From NCBI RefSeq assembly GCF_000003855.2, contig NW_003101680.1, positions 3,167,753-3,231,752 of the forward strand: a DNA stretch of 64,000 nucleotides. The letters are read 5' to 3'. Below the pieces are notes generated by a model. It had not been told where the DNA came from, did no database searches, and saw nothing but the letters and a program-made list of their open reading frames with translations. Made by a program: the position numbers and the translations under genes. This document shows positions 21,956 through 35,100 of the stretch, in pieces; the first letter of the stretch is position 1; each line of letters starts with the position of its first letter. Origin of the DNA: Blastomyces gilchristii SLH14081. Lineage: Eukaryota; Ascomycota; Eurotiomycetes; Onygenales; Ajellomycetaceae.

Positions 21956-24315
21956 TTAGAGGCAAATATCGCCGTCCAGTCCGCTTCCCCACGACCGCCC
22001 CATATAACAAAGAATCTGCCCCAGGGACAGCATCGGCATCATCATCGGCATCATCATCTCACGCCCGCCTCAGAACAACCATAAGCAGGTTGCATGGCCG
22101 TAGCGGCACTCCTAGGGACAACACCTTACAGCAACGACACAAGCAACCGCAGTTGAAATCCGATTCATCCCCCCACACTACTCCTACTACCACCACTGCT
22201 ACTACTGCCATTGGGGAACCTTCATCAAGCTCACCAGTGCACCCTCATTCGCACGACAAGCGGAGTAAAAAGAAGAAGAAGAAGAAGGAGAAGAAAAAGA
22301 ATAACATGGCTGCCCCACCAAGCCTCCCCGCTCAACCCCACTATCAAAAGAGCATTCCGGACCTATTCACACAGCTACCCCTCATCCGCGACCAGTTGGT
22401 TACGGAGACTTCGAAGACGCAGGATGCCACGGTTGACCAGTGTCTCCCGTTCCTGAAGGGGCTGGCCAGTTCGCAGAATGGCCCGTTCAATCGATTTGGT
22501 GTGCCAAGGCTGGACCGGGACGAGCATGTTTCGTTCCTATATGACTCGCTCGAGTCTTATCCGGAGCGTTTTGTTGGGCTTGATTCAAGTCGTCCGTGGA
22601 TGGTCTATTGGGCGTTGGCGGGATTGCATTTTTTGGGAGAAGATGTTACGAAGTTTCGGGAGCGGTAGGTTTTTTGATTGTTGTTTATGTCTGATTTATG
22701 ATTTTTTATTTTTATTTTTTTCCCTTCCTGGTGTGATATACCATATCCACCATTTATGGTGTGGGGGGGGTGCTGTCAAAACCTGACAGATCTTCGATGC
22801 GCAAGGGAGACGAGTACATTTTTGAAAGTTTATTTGGGTTTCTCGTGTTACCATCCCACTAACTTGCTACTCTAAACGTCCAGAGTCATAGCTACTGCTG
22901 CCCCGATGCAAAACCCTACAGGGGGTTTTGGCGGAGGGCACGGTCAGATGTCGCATTGCGCTTCTTCTTACGCACTTATACTTTCTCTAGCCCTGGTGGG
23001 CGGGCAGGATGCATTTAAACTAGTCAATCGGACAGCGATGTGAGTCTTCCTAGTATGCCTTTGCATACCGCTTTGTGTCAATTGTTCCCCCTTTGTCCGA
23101 AAGATCCTAATCTGATAGATAAGGTGGCGATGGCTGGGGAAATTGAAGCAAGCAGATGGTGGCTTTCAGGTAACCCTTGGCGGTGAGGAGGATGTACGGT
23201 AAGATTCCCGAACCACGTTTGAAGTCGAATATTATTCACTAACGGGCTGCAGAGGTGCATACTGTGCGATGGTGATAATTGCATTGCTGGATCTTCCGCT
23301 CCAACTCCCTCCGGATTCGCCCGCTAGACATGCTGGCCTAGACACCTTCATAAGCGGGCTGCCAGAATATTTGTCTAGATGTAAGAGAAGAAGAAAAGAA
23401 AGAACATGTGGCATCACCTGGGAGGTAGAGCTGATCATTATTTCGTCTAGGTCAAACCTTCGAAGGTGGCATTTCTGGAAGTCCGGGGACGGAAGCACAC
23501 GGTGCATATGCATTTTGTGCTTTGGCATGTCTATGCATTCTTGGCGACCCTAAGGAGATGATCAATAGGTGCGTCATGAGTCCTGTTCATGTACTGCGGA
23601 GGTATTGCTAAGCCCGTTTTCCAGATATATGGATCTTCCGCTCTTGATATCATGGCTCTCAGCTAGACAGTGTGCCCCTGAAGGTGGGTTCGCGGGAAGG
23701 ACTAACAAACTGGTCGATGGATGTTACAGCCACTGGGTTGGCGGTTGCTGGCCCTTGATCCAAGCCGCAGTCAATGGCATCCAGTCTACATCCACCCCGT
23801 CATATTCAAGATCTGGCAGTCTTTTCCACCGCGAAGGATTGACGCGATATATCCTCAATTGTTGTCAAGGGCCCCATGGCGGACTACGAGATAAACCAGG
23901 CAAGTAAGTGCATTCTCCGGCCCGTGGGGTATGCGCATCATCCGCTTATGTGCAGGAGAAAATTGTGGATAGTTTATGGAATTTTTTTCTTCTTCTTTTT
24001 TTATCGGCGTAACTGATTCCCTCTTTTAGAAACCCCGATTCCTACCATACCTGTTATATCCTCTCTGGATTAAGCACCGCCCAGCACCACCACTTCAATA
24101 CAGGCGTTGCATCGGTGACAGGACCCGACAATCCTTTTCCGTCCGCATTTTCCTGGTCGCATGCACCTGTAACCGCTTCAACGGAACACGACCAGTCTAC
24201 TATCGTTTTTGATGAAGGAGATCGACTAGAAGTGGTCCATCCTCTCTTCGTGATCCCGCATCGTGCAGCGGAGAATATGCGGGAATGGTGTGAGAAGTAT
24301 CCTCTCCAAATTTGA
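21952..24315 (+). CDS. RAM1: Protein farnesyltransferase beta subunit
   Basis: Seven exons: 21952-22664, 22884-23039, 23124-23198, 23253-23380, 23451-23568, 23625-23903 and 24030-24315. They give 584 residues; all introns are GT-AG and all phases agree. The product pairs with the alpha subunit to attach farnesyl to CaaX cysteines of Ras-type and pheromone proteins in the cytosol. Recognisable parts: FNRFGVPRLDRDEHVSFLYD, the Gly-rich barrel repeats (NPTGGFGGGHGQMSHCASSY, ADGGFQVTLGGEEDVRGAYC, TFEGGISGSPGTEAHGAYAF, PEGGFAGRTNKLVDGCYSHW), and SYHTCYILSGLS near the end. The Asp and Cys of DGCYSHW and the His of SYHTCY match the known zinc ligands of the family. The first 118 residues are an unconserved-looking Ser/Thr-rich and Lys-rich extension. 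An alternative start is Met at 22306 (MAAPPSLPAQ), closer to the usual N-terminus. Confidence 0.93.
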
Positions 24316-27300
24316 ACATCAAAAAGGTCCGCATTTATCGGCATGACACAATGGTGTTTTGGGCTGAACATTATGGGAAGGCAACCTTTGTGCCGCTTCG
24401 AAGATATATAGTTCGGATCCAAGAGATCCAGTAGGAGAAGTTAGGATTGTTTTTCCTGTATATACTACATAGGCAAGTTCTTGAGACAACTAGAAGGTAG
24501 TAAGGCTACGAACAACGTAAGATCAAGGCTAGTTGTCTTTTCAATCTCGCGTACTGGAACGCTCAAATCTTCATGTTCCTACTGGAGGAAACAGTCCAAA
24601 TGAACTGAATCCCATGTCTTGGCGTCCATTGTAACCTTCTGTAACTGGTCACGTTTTCCAGAGTCAAAAGCAACCTCCTCGCCTCTCTCTCTTCCTTCTG
24701 AGGAGAATATCCTGTGTCTCGGTGGCATGGTTTGATCATATTGACGCCATAGGAATGTTACATCCAGAAGAAGCGTTGAGGGCTGAGCTAAACAGCACCC
24801 CTTTCTTTCTTCTTGTATCACTAGTTTGTCCTGACTGCAGCTGCAAGCCGTATCCAGCGAGGGGGTTATATGACCTCTGATTCCAGATGGGCCAGCTCGC
24901 CTCTGATTCCTGAGACGCTTCTTCAGGTCGTGACGTGAAAATGAACGAACCTGCGCGAGAGTAAGACGGCAAGAATGAGAGTGTGTTTTATTTCTTCAGG
25001 TCGCATTGTGGATCTGCACGATTATATCGCCTCCTGCAAGCACGGGAAGCATTCATTAGCATAGCGAATCATCCTCTCCCCTTGGCTAGGAGGAGTCAAT
25101 CTTGGGATTACGAGAAGACGCCAGGATTATCCTGTTTCTTCCCCAATACCCTGTCCAATGATGCTGCCGTCGACTGTTACGAACAAAATGTCGGGAACGA
25201 AACGGTTTGCGGAATAATATGGGTGGAACATTTAACCTTTTATCATGCTTCCTGGGCAGTTGAACTAAGGGCGCACTTGATTCGCCGAAAGCCACACATA
25301 AATGTGCATAGGCGCAGGCGTTAGTTTTCGTTTATCCTTGGTAGGTGATTTATGCGGACTTCAACGTCTTTTTTCGTTGAACGATTACTTACATGCCCAT
25401 AGGGAGTTATGACTTTCTGGAAAAGGAGATCTTCGATCATTACTATCCTATGATTTCACCCATTTTTAAGGGTCTCTCTGCGAGAAATATTTATTCGTAT
25501 TTAAAAGCGGCAAAGTACATGTACATGCTGGACCCTCGTGGTCTGCGTCGTCCATTTCTGGAACATGATGCAGCGTCTTCCCCACTGGTGAGGAGCCATC
25601 GATTGCCAACTCATCATTGCATCCTCAATGCCTGTCACTAGTCGAACGACAACGCACCGGCAGCGCCAGTTCCTTTGCCCAAACACTGCGTTTTGGATCC
25701 ATTTCGTATCAATATTCCGCTGAGTTCGGAGGCTGCCTAGTTGCCGCAGGTTTGTCGATTATACTGCCACTCAGCCGAACTCTGAGCAGAAGTGTTCCTC
25801 GTTTATCGTGTCCTACTGTCATATTAGTGGATTACGTGCGACTCTGATGATGACCCGGCAAATCGGTCATTCTTGATGCAAAACTTGTGGCATAACCCCC
25901 TGCTCCCTTATAAGGACTAGCGAAAGAACAAGGGTCGATGAATGGAGGCAGATGAGAGTTTGTGGGGCTGGAGCTTCCCGAGAAAAGGCAACTATTAATT
26001 TACTGCAGACAATTCTGGCATCATGCGTTTCGCGCCAGGATTCTACTTCAAATTCAGCGCGTCTTGGGCATCGCGAATCCAACCATTGCGAATATAAAAT
26101 ACATTAGCGGAAGTTGGTAGTGTTCCAGCACGCCGAGAGAGGGTGATTCTGCTCCTGCTCTGCGGGGTCTGTACCATTTTCTGGCTGTGCTTTGAGGGAG
26201 ACGCCTCGTAAGACCAAACGTTGCGCACAATCTGGCTTTGGCAGCACTGGTGGGCCTACGGTACAGCTGTTCGAGTGTCTTGTCTGAGCCGGACGAGCCA
26301 ATCCTCGTCGCTTAGATCGACGCCGAATTAAATCTTGATAGGCTCAACAATGAAGTTCTCGAGCTTCCCCATTATCCGTCACTGGCAGAAAGCCATGCCA
26401 ACACATCAAGGCAGGAATAATCAAAAAAAACTCAGGTAGAGAGCGATAATTTCCTTTCCCACAGCATCCCCCTTTTCTATCCGGTCATTTCAAATCCCTC
26501 GATTGAGTTAAACCTTGATTGCCAGGGTTAATACCTATTTCTAGCCCCACCCATATATTTTACGCTACATTAAATCACGCTTGCTTCGCTGTCTACAATG
26601 GCTTGTTTTCTCATTAGACGTATCGGCCAGAGCAACCTTTTTTATTTTTATTTTTTGTATCGCATATTTTAGAGCCTTTACCCGCTATTCTTTTATTAAT
26701 CCATAGGTACCTCCCGGTTTATTTGCCAATCTGCCAACAACCTGTTTGTCCAGCACACTTAAAGGATCTTAAGGCGGTTGTATACTGGTGGCGCTGCTGG
26801 GCATCAAGCTTCTTCATCCTCCTTAGGTTCATACTGCCAATTCAACGACCTCACTTGGGCACCTCCAGCCTTAATCGTCGGGTATCAAGTTCGATATTCC
26901 GTCGGGATTTTCACCATCGAAATGTACTACATTCTGTACCTTGCGAGTATGTTGCCCTAAATATCCTAGGAGAGATTGTGGAAGCTTGAGCGAAAATGGA
27001 AAAGAAAACAAAACCAGCCCAGCATATCAATTGCTTTTTCATGAGTCGTCATGCCTGCCCCGCAGATAACTTAACGATGCTGTGATTTTCTTTTTCTTTT
27101 GGTCAAGGTGCCTGCTTTTTTATTCCAGCGGTTAACTGGGAACCAACCCACAAGAAAACTTGCTGTCTCTTCCCCTTCCCCTTCACCATTAATCCGGGAT
27201 CAACTGGGCCTAATAAGCTTTTATACCCCGGAGTTTTTTTTTAAACCCTGAGCATCCGCGGCTATCAAAAGCTCATCGTTGTTGGCTGATTGTTTTCTTA

Positions 27301-27409
27301 TTGTTTAAAAAAAATAATAAATGAAAATGGAGGGCGTCAGGCAGAAATTCCCTACGTCAGGCAAACATATAACGTTGCACAGCCAATAACATGTTTTTTC
27401 TGTCTGCAG
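24316..27409. other. Region without a recognisable gene
   Basis: Both strands carry only short open frames with no family I recognise. Segments such as 25393-25620 (plus) read briefly like protein but cannot be joined by plausible introns. The region may contain decayed genes, non-coding transcripts or the unplaced 5' exon(s) of the gene ending at 27828. Confidence 0.4.
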
Positions 27410-27828
27410 GTCTTTGCCGCCGCCGTCGCTGGCCGGAACCCTTTTACGAATCATATCCATGTGCTGCCGGGTATGGCTGCATTGTGCGCGTCAATAATCG
27501 CGAATACCAGACGGACGTCTATTGCGAAACGGAAGCGCTGGCCAGAGAAAGCGCAGCTATGCGCGCCTATCTGATCTGTCGGAATTTCTCCGTCAACGAT
27601 GGGATGTATCCTGCAGGTCACGACCATGGAGGGATTGTGCAAGGGATTCCGGTTGCGATTGGCACAGGACGACGTGGTCGGTTTGGCGATGACACGGATA
27701 CGTCCACCAGTAGTGGAAGTCGGAGTGGGGGTAGCAGTCCTGAGAGCCACGAGGGAGGACGACTGGGCCGTGATCGCCGGCCTGCTGGTCCAACGAGAAC
27801 ACTAGCATACGGCCAGCGGGGACTTTGA
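27410..27828 (+). CDS. dsRNA-binding-motif-like protein, 3' exon (5' end not located)
   Basis: The exon begins after a good acceptor (TGTCTGCAG, with an AATAAC branch-like motif about 20 nt upstream) and runs to a TGA at 27828. The protein part reads RRRRWPEPFYESYPCAAGYG, then CIVRVNNREYQTDVYCETEA and LARESAAMRAYLICRNFSVN. The pattern of a short beta-hairpin block followed by an Ala-rich helix with ARESAA resembles double-stranded RNA-binding-like modules in fungal proteins. This is a family impression, not a proof. The C-terminus (GRRGRFGDDTDTSTSSGSRS onward) is low complexity, acidic then basic. The entry phase is 1, so at least one upstream exon with a start codon is required. Candidate ATGs near 27321 lead to a stop before any convincing donor. 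Either the first exon lies far upstream or the gene has lost it. Confidence 0.55.
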
Positions 27829-30800
27829 ATTTGTTTCCGGCCTTATCGATCCCAGTGGAGCGAGGTCTACTTTTCGGGCACAGCCCTTGACGAGTATCGC
27901 GATTCGCCAATAAAAAGGGAGCCTAACCATGGAAAAAAAAGAAAGAAAGATAAAACAGCCGCCGTTGTGCAGCTGAAACCGCTTTCCCTCCAAAATTTCT
28001 TCGACAAGAAAACAAAAAGCAGGGGGAAAAGAAGAAGGGACAGAAAAAGAAAAGAAAAGAATCGGCCGACAAAGAGCTTAACGATTTTACGACTGCGATG
28101 TTTTTCAAACAAATGATTTTAAGGGATGAGGTTTTGGGCAGGTAAATACAGGACTGCCTACAATCGCCACTGCGATATATCCATGATGATACGAATATAA
28201 CGGCCACGAAAAATAACGACATGAGACGATTTCCCATAGATCCGTTTTGCATTTCCCTTTTGATATTCTCATATATATCTTCACTGAAGCTGTACTGTAC
28301 AACAGCAATGGAATATCACTCCCCCAGTCGGCTACCTTGTTTATGTACCTCTCCTGTCTGCTTTATTTACCGTTTATAATGTTTTTTTTTTTTCCCTCAC
28401 ATGAACTTATGTCCGGGTATATGTTTTTGCAACCCAACGGGCCAGAACCTCAGTTGCTCTTTGATTTTGGCAGACAGGCAGTGGCAGGGCCGATTTCTAA
28501 GGAGAGCTATTACTCGGCGACGAGAAGAGAAAGGGGGAAGTGTGGTGGAAGGAATCTCCGTGAATTTGAAATCCTTTAGGTTTTCACAGTGACCTCCATT
28601 TACTCGATTCAACAGCTCATCTGTCTCTTTTCCATTATTTATTTCGCTTATGACAAACAAAACTATTACATTACCTCTCTGTTCACTGAGAGGGCTTACT
28701 TAGGGTGGAATTTGCCAGTCTATTGTTTTCTAGGAAACAAGCATCCTTTTTTTGTGTTCGAGTGATTTCCATTTCAATTTTTTTTCATTCTTTTTTTCCC
28801 TTTCATTTTTACCATTTTATAATCATTCTTATGATGCCTCTAATTTCGACTTCTTGTTGAAGTGCATCGGCCGAACGTCCAGGAGTAGAAAACACCCCTA
28901 CCCTTCTTTTTGTTTTTCTCCCTGTCTCTTTCTCCGCTATCATATAATTTTCCTTCCTGATTGAGCCTGATCTCCTGCTCAGGGGGATTTATGGGCAATT
29001 TAGGGGCTGAACTTTAACAACACCCATGATAGTGATAGTAAGCTTGGAGTATTTTAGAATAGGAAGAAAGAATAAGTTCGGTGTTTCTCATGATTCAATG
29101 ACTGGCTCTTGGTTTCTCTACTACTCCGTAGAGGCGTGTGAGTAACTAGTGGTTTCAACACGTAATAGGAGCTAGCAAATGACCTCTCATGAATATCTTC
29201 ATGTCCCGACATAGAGCCTTGGAATCTGGGAACATGTGGTGAAAAAGAACGATATATTTTTTCCACTACTATTTTAAGCTGATCTGCCGGCACGCTGGCA
29301 GCTCCGCCAGGGCTTTTTGTAACGGCCTGAACTCACTGCTACCCCTTGGCCTCAGTTCAACGAGGATAATTGAATGAATGGGTCGGTCTAGTATTCCTAA
29401 TTACATTTTTGGGCTTTGATCAAGGATAAAGATCTCCTTGTGAGATACCCTCTAGTGCACCTCAATGTGTACATCCTCCATTCCCTGGGTATAGTAGGTA
29501 TGAAACATGAACTAGCTTCAGGTATGTCACGGCTCCCCCCGAGGGATATGATGATAGAGATGTCAAACGAGATGTGAAGGTGAAGAGAGCAACTCGAATA
29601 TCTTCTGACAAAACGAAGACATTCAACAGAGAGCTTTCCGGGGCCATGCAGATAGATCTTCATCGCGTCAGAGGAATCCTTTATATTTCGGCTACAAAAT
29701 AACGGTCACCAATATCGGCCTCAGTGGGATTTTATTCTTTTCCTTGAGCTGTATTGGCGGTAAAGCTGACAGGGGAAGAAACAACTCACTGTCACTTATA
29801 ATTTTCAACCTCGATTCTCGGTTCTACCTAGTGTCACTCTCTTCACTAGTTAGTTAGTTAAGTTAGTTAACCCAACTAACTATAACTTAAGTAATTAGTT
29901 AACTATAAATCGCTACTGTTGGCCCTTCCCTCCTCGAGCACGAACACCAGTGAAAACTTCATCATCCAGATCTGTATACCAAAATATCAGTTCCTGATTG
30001 ATATTGGCCGATATTTCAATGGATATCTATGAGATATTCTTTCTCTGCAATTCAAAGATCTTATGATTATCTTTGTTCCCTCCAGCAACCGACGTCATTC
30101 ATGGCTTTCTCCCAAGCCACCAACCGGGGATGTCCTAGCCAATCAATATGTCAGGGCTTGACTTCGATCAAATGGGCTCTATGAATGGACTGACTTAGGG
30201 TGACGAGGTAGTAATGGCAGAACGGTGATACATTATCCTCTTCTCGCTCGATGCCACGATACTGCTACTGTCTCAGCAAGTAAATTTCATGAATCTCCAT
30301 GCCACATCACCTACGCGGGAGCTTGAAATGGAGTGGAATGGGAAGGGGCGAAATATCAAGTACAAGTAACGATGTAAGTATTTCTGGGACTTTCCAGTTG
30401 ATTAGAACTAATAAATGGTCTAAATACTAAGGAAACAACACACTCTGCTTTTCATTTTCGCGTCATCATACATTGCCAAGTAAAGGCAAAGAGCATCCTC
30501 TAGTCTTCGTTTGCCCGGGGGGGAATTCAAACGCCAACGAGAGCAGAGACGCTACAAGAATAATCCCAAATGTCGACAAATGCAAGAGATACATAACAGA
30601 TTGTTGCCGCAACAAAACCAGGGCAGAGTCACGTTATTCAACCAGCACCGGTAAAGGAGTCGAAAATCCTTCATTGGATGACCACCGGGTAGAGCGCTCT
30701 TTGATAGGTCGAACAATTACCTCACCTCGCTCATATTTAGAAATTCTAGAAGATGCGTGACTCAACCAGGAAGTTGAAGTCACTTCTTCATCCCGGACAA

Positions 30801-31546
30801 TTGGCCGGCTTAAAGAGACGGTCGATATTGATATACTCTTCTTGGAAGTCATATCACCGTTTGCTCGTCAACTACCTCGTCATCGAAAGAGCACCCGCCA
30901 ACAGGCGAAACTTGGGAGCTTCCTACCAAAAGCTAAAGAAATCAGACCGGTTGTTAGCTAACTAACTAATGAAAAGCTTAAGGGCTTAACTAAGCGGTTT
31001 AACGCACCTAGTCCGTTCCATCTATATGCCACCACCTCTACGCTGTAGGCAAGATTGAAGCGAAGGAAACGAAAAATGATTGATAGCACCAACTCGAAGA
31101 TTATTTCAACGTCCAAAGGAGGAAAACAGGAAAGAGAACGCCTTAATATACTAATTAAACCTCTACCGCCCAATATGACTGGCTCGGCCAGTCCACCGAT
31201 AAGGGGGAAGGAAAAGAGTCGTTCGGAGAATCGGAAACGATGGCTAACGAAGGAAATAAATAGGCATCCGGGCAATGATTTAGGAAAAATACTAAGGCAG
31301 CAGAGTTATAAAATAAAACCCATGTTGCAACCGGACAGCTGTGATATGTTGTCCAGCAAAAAATCATAGGAAGTCGAACCGTATACAATTTAAGGGCGGC
31401 ACTTTAGTGGGTGCCATTCCGGACAGGGTCATAATATCCACCATTTTGTCTTTCGGTGCCGCTGGTAGGGCTTTGATCATTCTTCGGTTGGCCCTGGCCT
31501 ATTAACAAGAATGATCTATCAGCGTCTGGTCGTGGGAAACAATATG
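27829..31546. other. Intergenic region
   Basis: No supportable gene. Around 29850-29900 there is a cluster of GTTA/TAAC repeats with an inverted repeat at 29861-29881 (AGTTAGTT and AACTAACT arms). Open frames such as 30473-30760 (plus) have no recognised domain and no gene-like context. Confidence 0.4.
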
Positions 31547-32114
31547 TCAACATGGCGACGGACGGGTATTGGTACTACCTGAATTCCCAGACCCTGAATC
31601 TTCACCTTTCCGACGATTACGATTATTGCGAAAGTCTCGAGAGCGGAACACGCTGTACAACAGCCATCCTGTTACCCAGTTGGGGCCATATTCGCCGTCC
31701 GTAATGCCGCGATCAAACCATGCCCGTGTGACCGGTCTAGAGTTTCGCCATATTTCTAGAATACCCCATCGCTGCCTCTCTTGTCGGATATGGTGCCAGA
31801 AATACGGTGGTCGGATCGAAGGGTCGTTCCTCAGGTTTTCAACGAGGTTTGAACTATCCTGATTTAATTGATTGTACACAACAATGGCTTCATCCTAAAG
31901 CTTGCTGGTTAATAAAAGATACCATTCCCAGAATATTCCTGAGGCTACACCACCGTGCGCCCCTAAAAGACCTCCTAGGCATGGAAAATCCTCCGACATT
32001 TCGTGGAAAACTTACTCTCATTGCTCGATAATAAGGCTCATGTTGAGGGTTATTCGCATCGAGGCCCAAGGCATGCATAAAATCCTCCTTGGACACGCGA
32101 GGGCCAACAGCCAT
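31547..32114 (-). CDS. Unrecognised protein-coding gene, two clear 3' exons
   Basis: Exons 32016-32114 and 31547-31894 (minus) flank a 121-bp intron with donor GTAAGT and acceptor TTTAG, phase 0. From the ATG at 32114 they encode 148 residues: MAVGPRVSKEDFMHALGLDA at the start, the junction YYRAMR/DEAIVVYNQLNQ, and a Trp/Tyr/Arg-rich core (PPYFWHHIRQERQRWGILEI, then WFDRGITDGEYGPNWVTGWL). The tail is basic then Ser/Gly-rich (RNNRNRRKGEDSGSG). Codon use and residue composition look coding. I do not recognise the family; no signal peptide and no clear membrane span. The ATG directly follows a good acceptor (CTCTCAG), so the true start may be in an upstream exon, possibly at 32404-32622 (minus, SALNAEAGYLDRYIRYRVNP), but phases did not join cleanly. 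Confidence 0.5.
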
Positions 32115-35100
32115 CCTGAGAGTTGATCAAAAGCTTCCGATAAACAATATGATCATAAGTTTTAATTGCTAAGAGTGAGGGGACTACCTCATGGATTTCC
32201 TTATGCTCACTTTTAGTCACTGTCTGTGATGAAGAGTTAGTAAAGAGAAGGTGAGGTTTATACGGAAATATATACATTTATATTCGAGTCGTTCAAGAAC
32301 TGTCTGGGTAGCAAACATCCTGCAGCTTCCCTGAAACCAGCTCTTTCCCAACAGAAAGGGAAAGAAAAGCAAAAAAGAATCTGAAAGAAGGGCTGGACGC
32401 GGACTAATCCTGCGTGGATTTACGGTAAGTACTTCTTTTGATTGATGCATTCAAGAATATGTCATGTGCGACTGGGTTTACCCGATACCTAATGTACCTG
32501 TCCAAGTAGCCAGCTTCCGCATTAAGGGCGCTGCGTAAAGTTCGACTCATTATTGCCGGATTTTCGGATTTTCGGTTCCTCCTGCAAGCGTCCGCGCCAT
32601 GGCAGTGTCTAACCATTGTCATGGATTCTCCGAGCTCACTTGAAGAACCGAAAGATGGGCATAGCGTTGAATAAGTATGCTTCTGCTAACCCTCATGCTG
32701 TTTGGAGCCTCGGGTTATTCCTGTTCCGAGACATCGTTTCTTGAGCCTGTGTGGAAAGGAAATCGTCAATGAAACCGCTGAATGATGAAACCGCTGAATG
32801 ATAATAATCTTTACTCCGGAGGACCTAACAGTGAAACTACACTTGTGTTAGCTTCAACGGCTCGTTACCCTGGCTATTGATTGTACCGTTTCTGTGAGAC
32901 GCTCGACTTCCTATCATCGGCAACTGCATACCACCTTTATTCAATCTAGATTATATAAAAGCTGCTTGCTAGCGAACACTTAAATACGTCTTGATACATG
33001 GGGACATCCTCGGGTTGGCACTGGCAAATCAGATCCCTTGCTGATGATCGCAAACCCTTGAATCTTGACGATAACAAACTACGTTGATTTCCAGTTTCTA
33101 ACTTACCCTCTCTTGAAGTACTGCGGGAAACGATCATATTGGCTGCACTGTTAAGTCCTTTGTTGCCCAAGATTTACATCGTGGACTGATAGCCTAGCCT
33201 GCTGTCATTGAATGCACCACGCAAACTTCGATCCGGTCAACTTGAAATGTTCGTTGCAAATTTAACTGCAGGGATCTATATCTAATGCATACAGCCCCAC
33301 GGGTGTTCCGTCGCCTACCGGGCATTCAGTGGCTGGTGTGTGAATCCGAGAAATTCCATCTCTCCTTCCAGGGTTCATGTATCCACAGTGCCGTATGGAT
33401 CAACTGCTGTTACTGATTGTCGGCACCCTTGCATCCAAAGTTCGAAACTCCATAAACTATTTTCAGTTAATGCTCTCACTAGCCAGCCAATAAGGTACGG
33501 TGAAATGGAAAATGCAGCAAAAAGGAATATTTTACTGGATAAGTTGCTCATTCCAAGTAAGCCTCTGCAAACTTCGATTTTCGATTCAACGAACGGGGGC
33601 GCCAATGAACAATGAGCACCGTTGACTATGGCGTCGATCATGCAGCGCAGATGAACAATTCACAACAATAATCAACCGGAAATGGTCTCTATTTAAGCTT
33701 CAGGGTCCAGCGACGATCTCGAAAAAAAAAAGAAAAAAGAAAAAAGAAAAAATCTAACAAACAAGAGAAATGATGGGATTGGGCTCGGATAGCTTGTTGA
33801 TCACTGTGAAGGCAAGCTGTGGTGAGACTAACACGTGAGACAGCAACAACCTGCTTCTATTCCGTCTGCTTCATGAAGTGTTTTCGAGATGTGCTATTTT
33901 GCCAACAAAGAAGCGGGCTTTTAGCTTTCTAGGCTTTCAGCACATTGTTTTGAATAGTTTATATGGTGCACATCCTTTTTTGCGGCTGGCTGAAAAGTAT
34001 ATGAACGCTCTCTTTCATACAAATTCCCCAAGTTTCAAAGCTTCGCTTCCCGGCGAATTCCAGGCTGATATTCGCAGATACCTCTTTACAACCATTGCAT
34101 TTATATTTATTTGGTCACTCTCAATTACATACTTCAAGTTCTGCGGTGTGACCTGTCAAACTTTATATTGATGGCTCCGCTTTAAGTTGGAATAAGAGCT
34201 TTTAGTATAAAAAGAAAGAATCATGGGGAAATCTTGGATTTCTCTCCCAATCTCATTATCTCCGGTCATCCACGGATAAATATCAAAAAGGTTGAGTGAA
34301 ATCATGAGAAAAATTACTGGTTCGGTTGCAGGTATCACTTTCAACTGGTGACTTTTTTGGCTGAGGAGATCTTGACCAGCAATTCGCCAACTCTTATCAG
34401 ATGCCTTGGGAATCCGCTCAGGGAGAGTCATTGTTATCTTATTCTATTGACCGATTTTACATTTTTCTCGATATTTCTTTTTCCCTACCCTTTGAGAGGG
34501 TGCTGGTCTGAGCTCTTCGGCATCGATCATCTTGCATTCCAGACTGTGCACTAAGTCATGCAGGGTTATCCTTTTGTATCCCACACCTTTCAGTACCAAA
34601 CAACTTGCTCTTCCCGACTATCAAAAATGATGTTTTCCCCCGCAGTTAATGATTCCAACCTAAAATACTTAGGCTACCTAGTAATAAGCATAGTCGCCAG
34701 TTTAACCAGGTTAATTGCTCAAACAATTCGCTTTCTTGCTGGACCCTGCAGCTTTATTTCACATTTTCATGTTTTTTTTTTTTTTTTTCCCATTTCTTTT
34801 ATCTCTGCGTTCTAACACATGATCAAGCTCTGCCGGTACCCGAGCTACCTGTTGTGCTCTCTGGCGAAGCGTTTTTAAGCTTACCTATTGCCTTAATTAC
34901 CCAGATGGACAGGGCTTTTCAAAACGTATCACAAGTGGACGGCATCCTAACGGCTCCCCTGCTTGCGGTCCCACTTGTTACTACTGTCTGTCAGTACAGA
35001 GGAGACTCCCTTCGCGCTGTTGCTGTACGTATATGTGTTCCTCGACCTGCAGCCGTTGGCGGGTGTAACCTGGAAAATCTCACACAAGGTCTCGGCTAGA

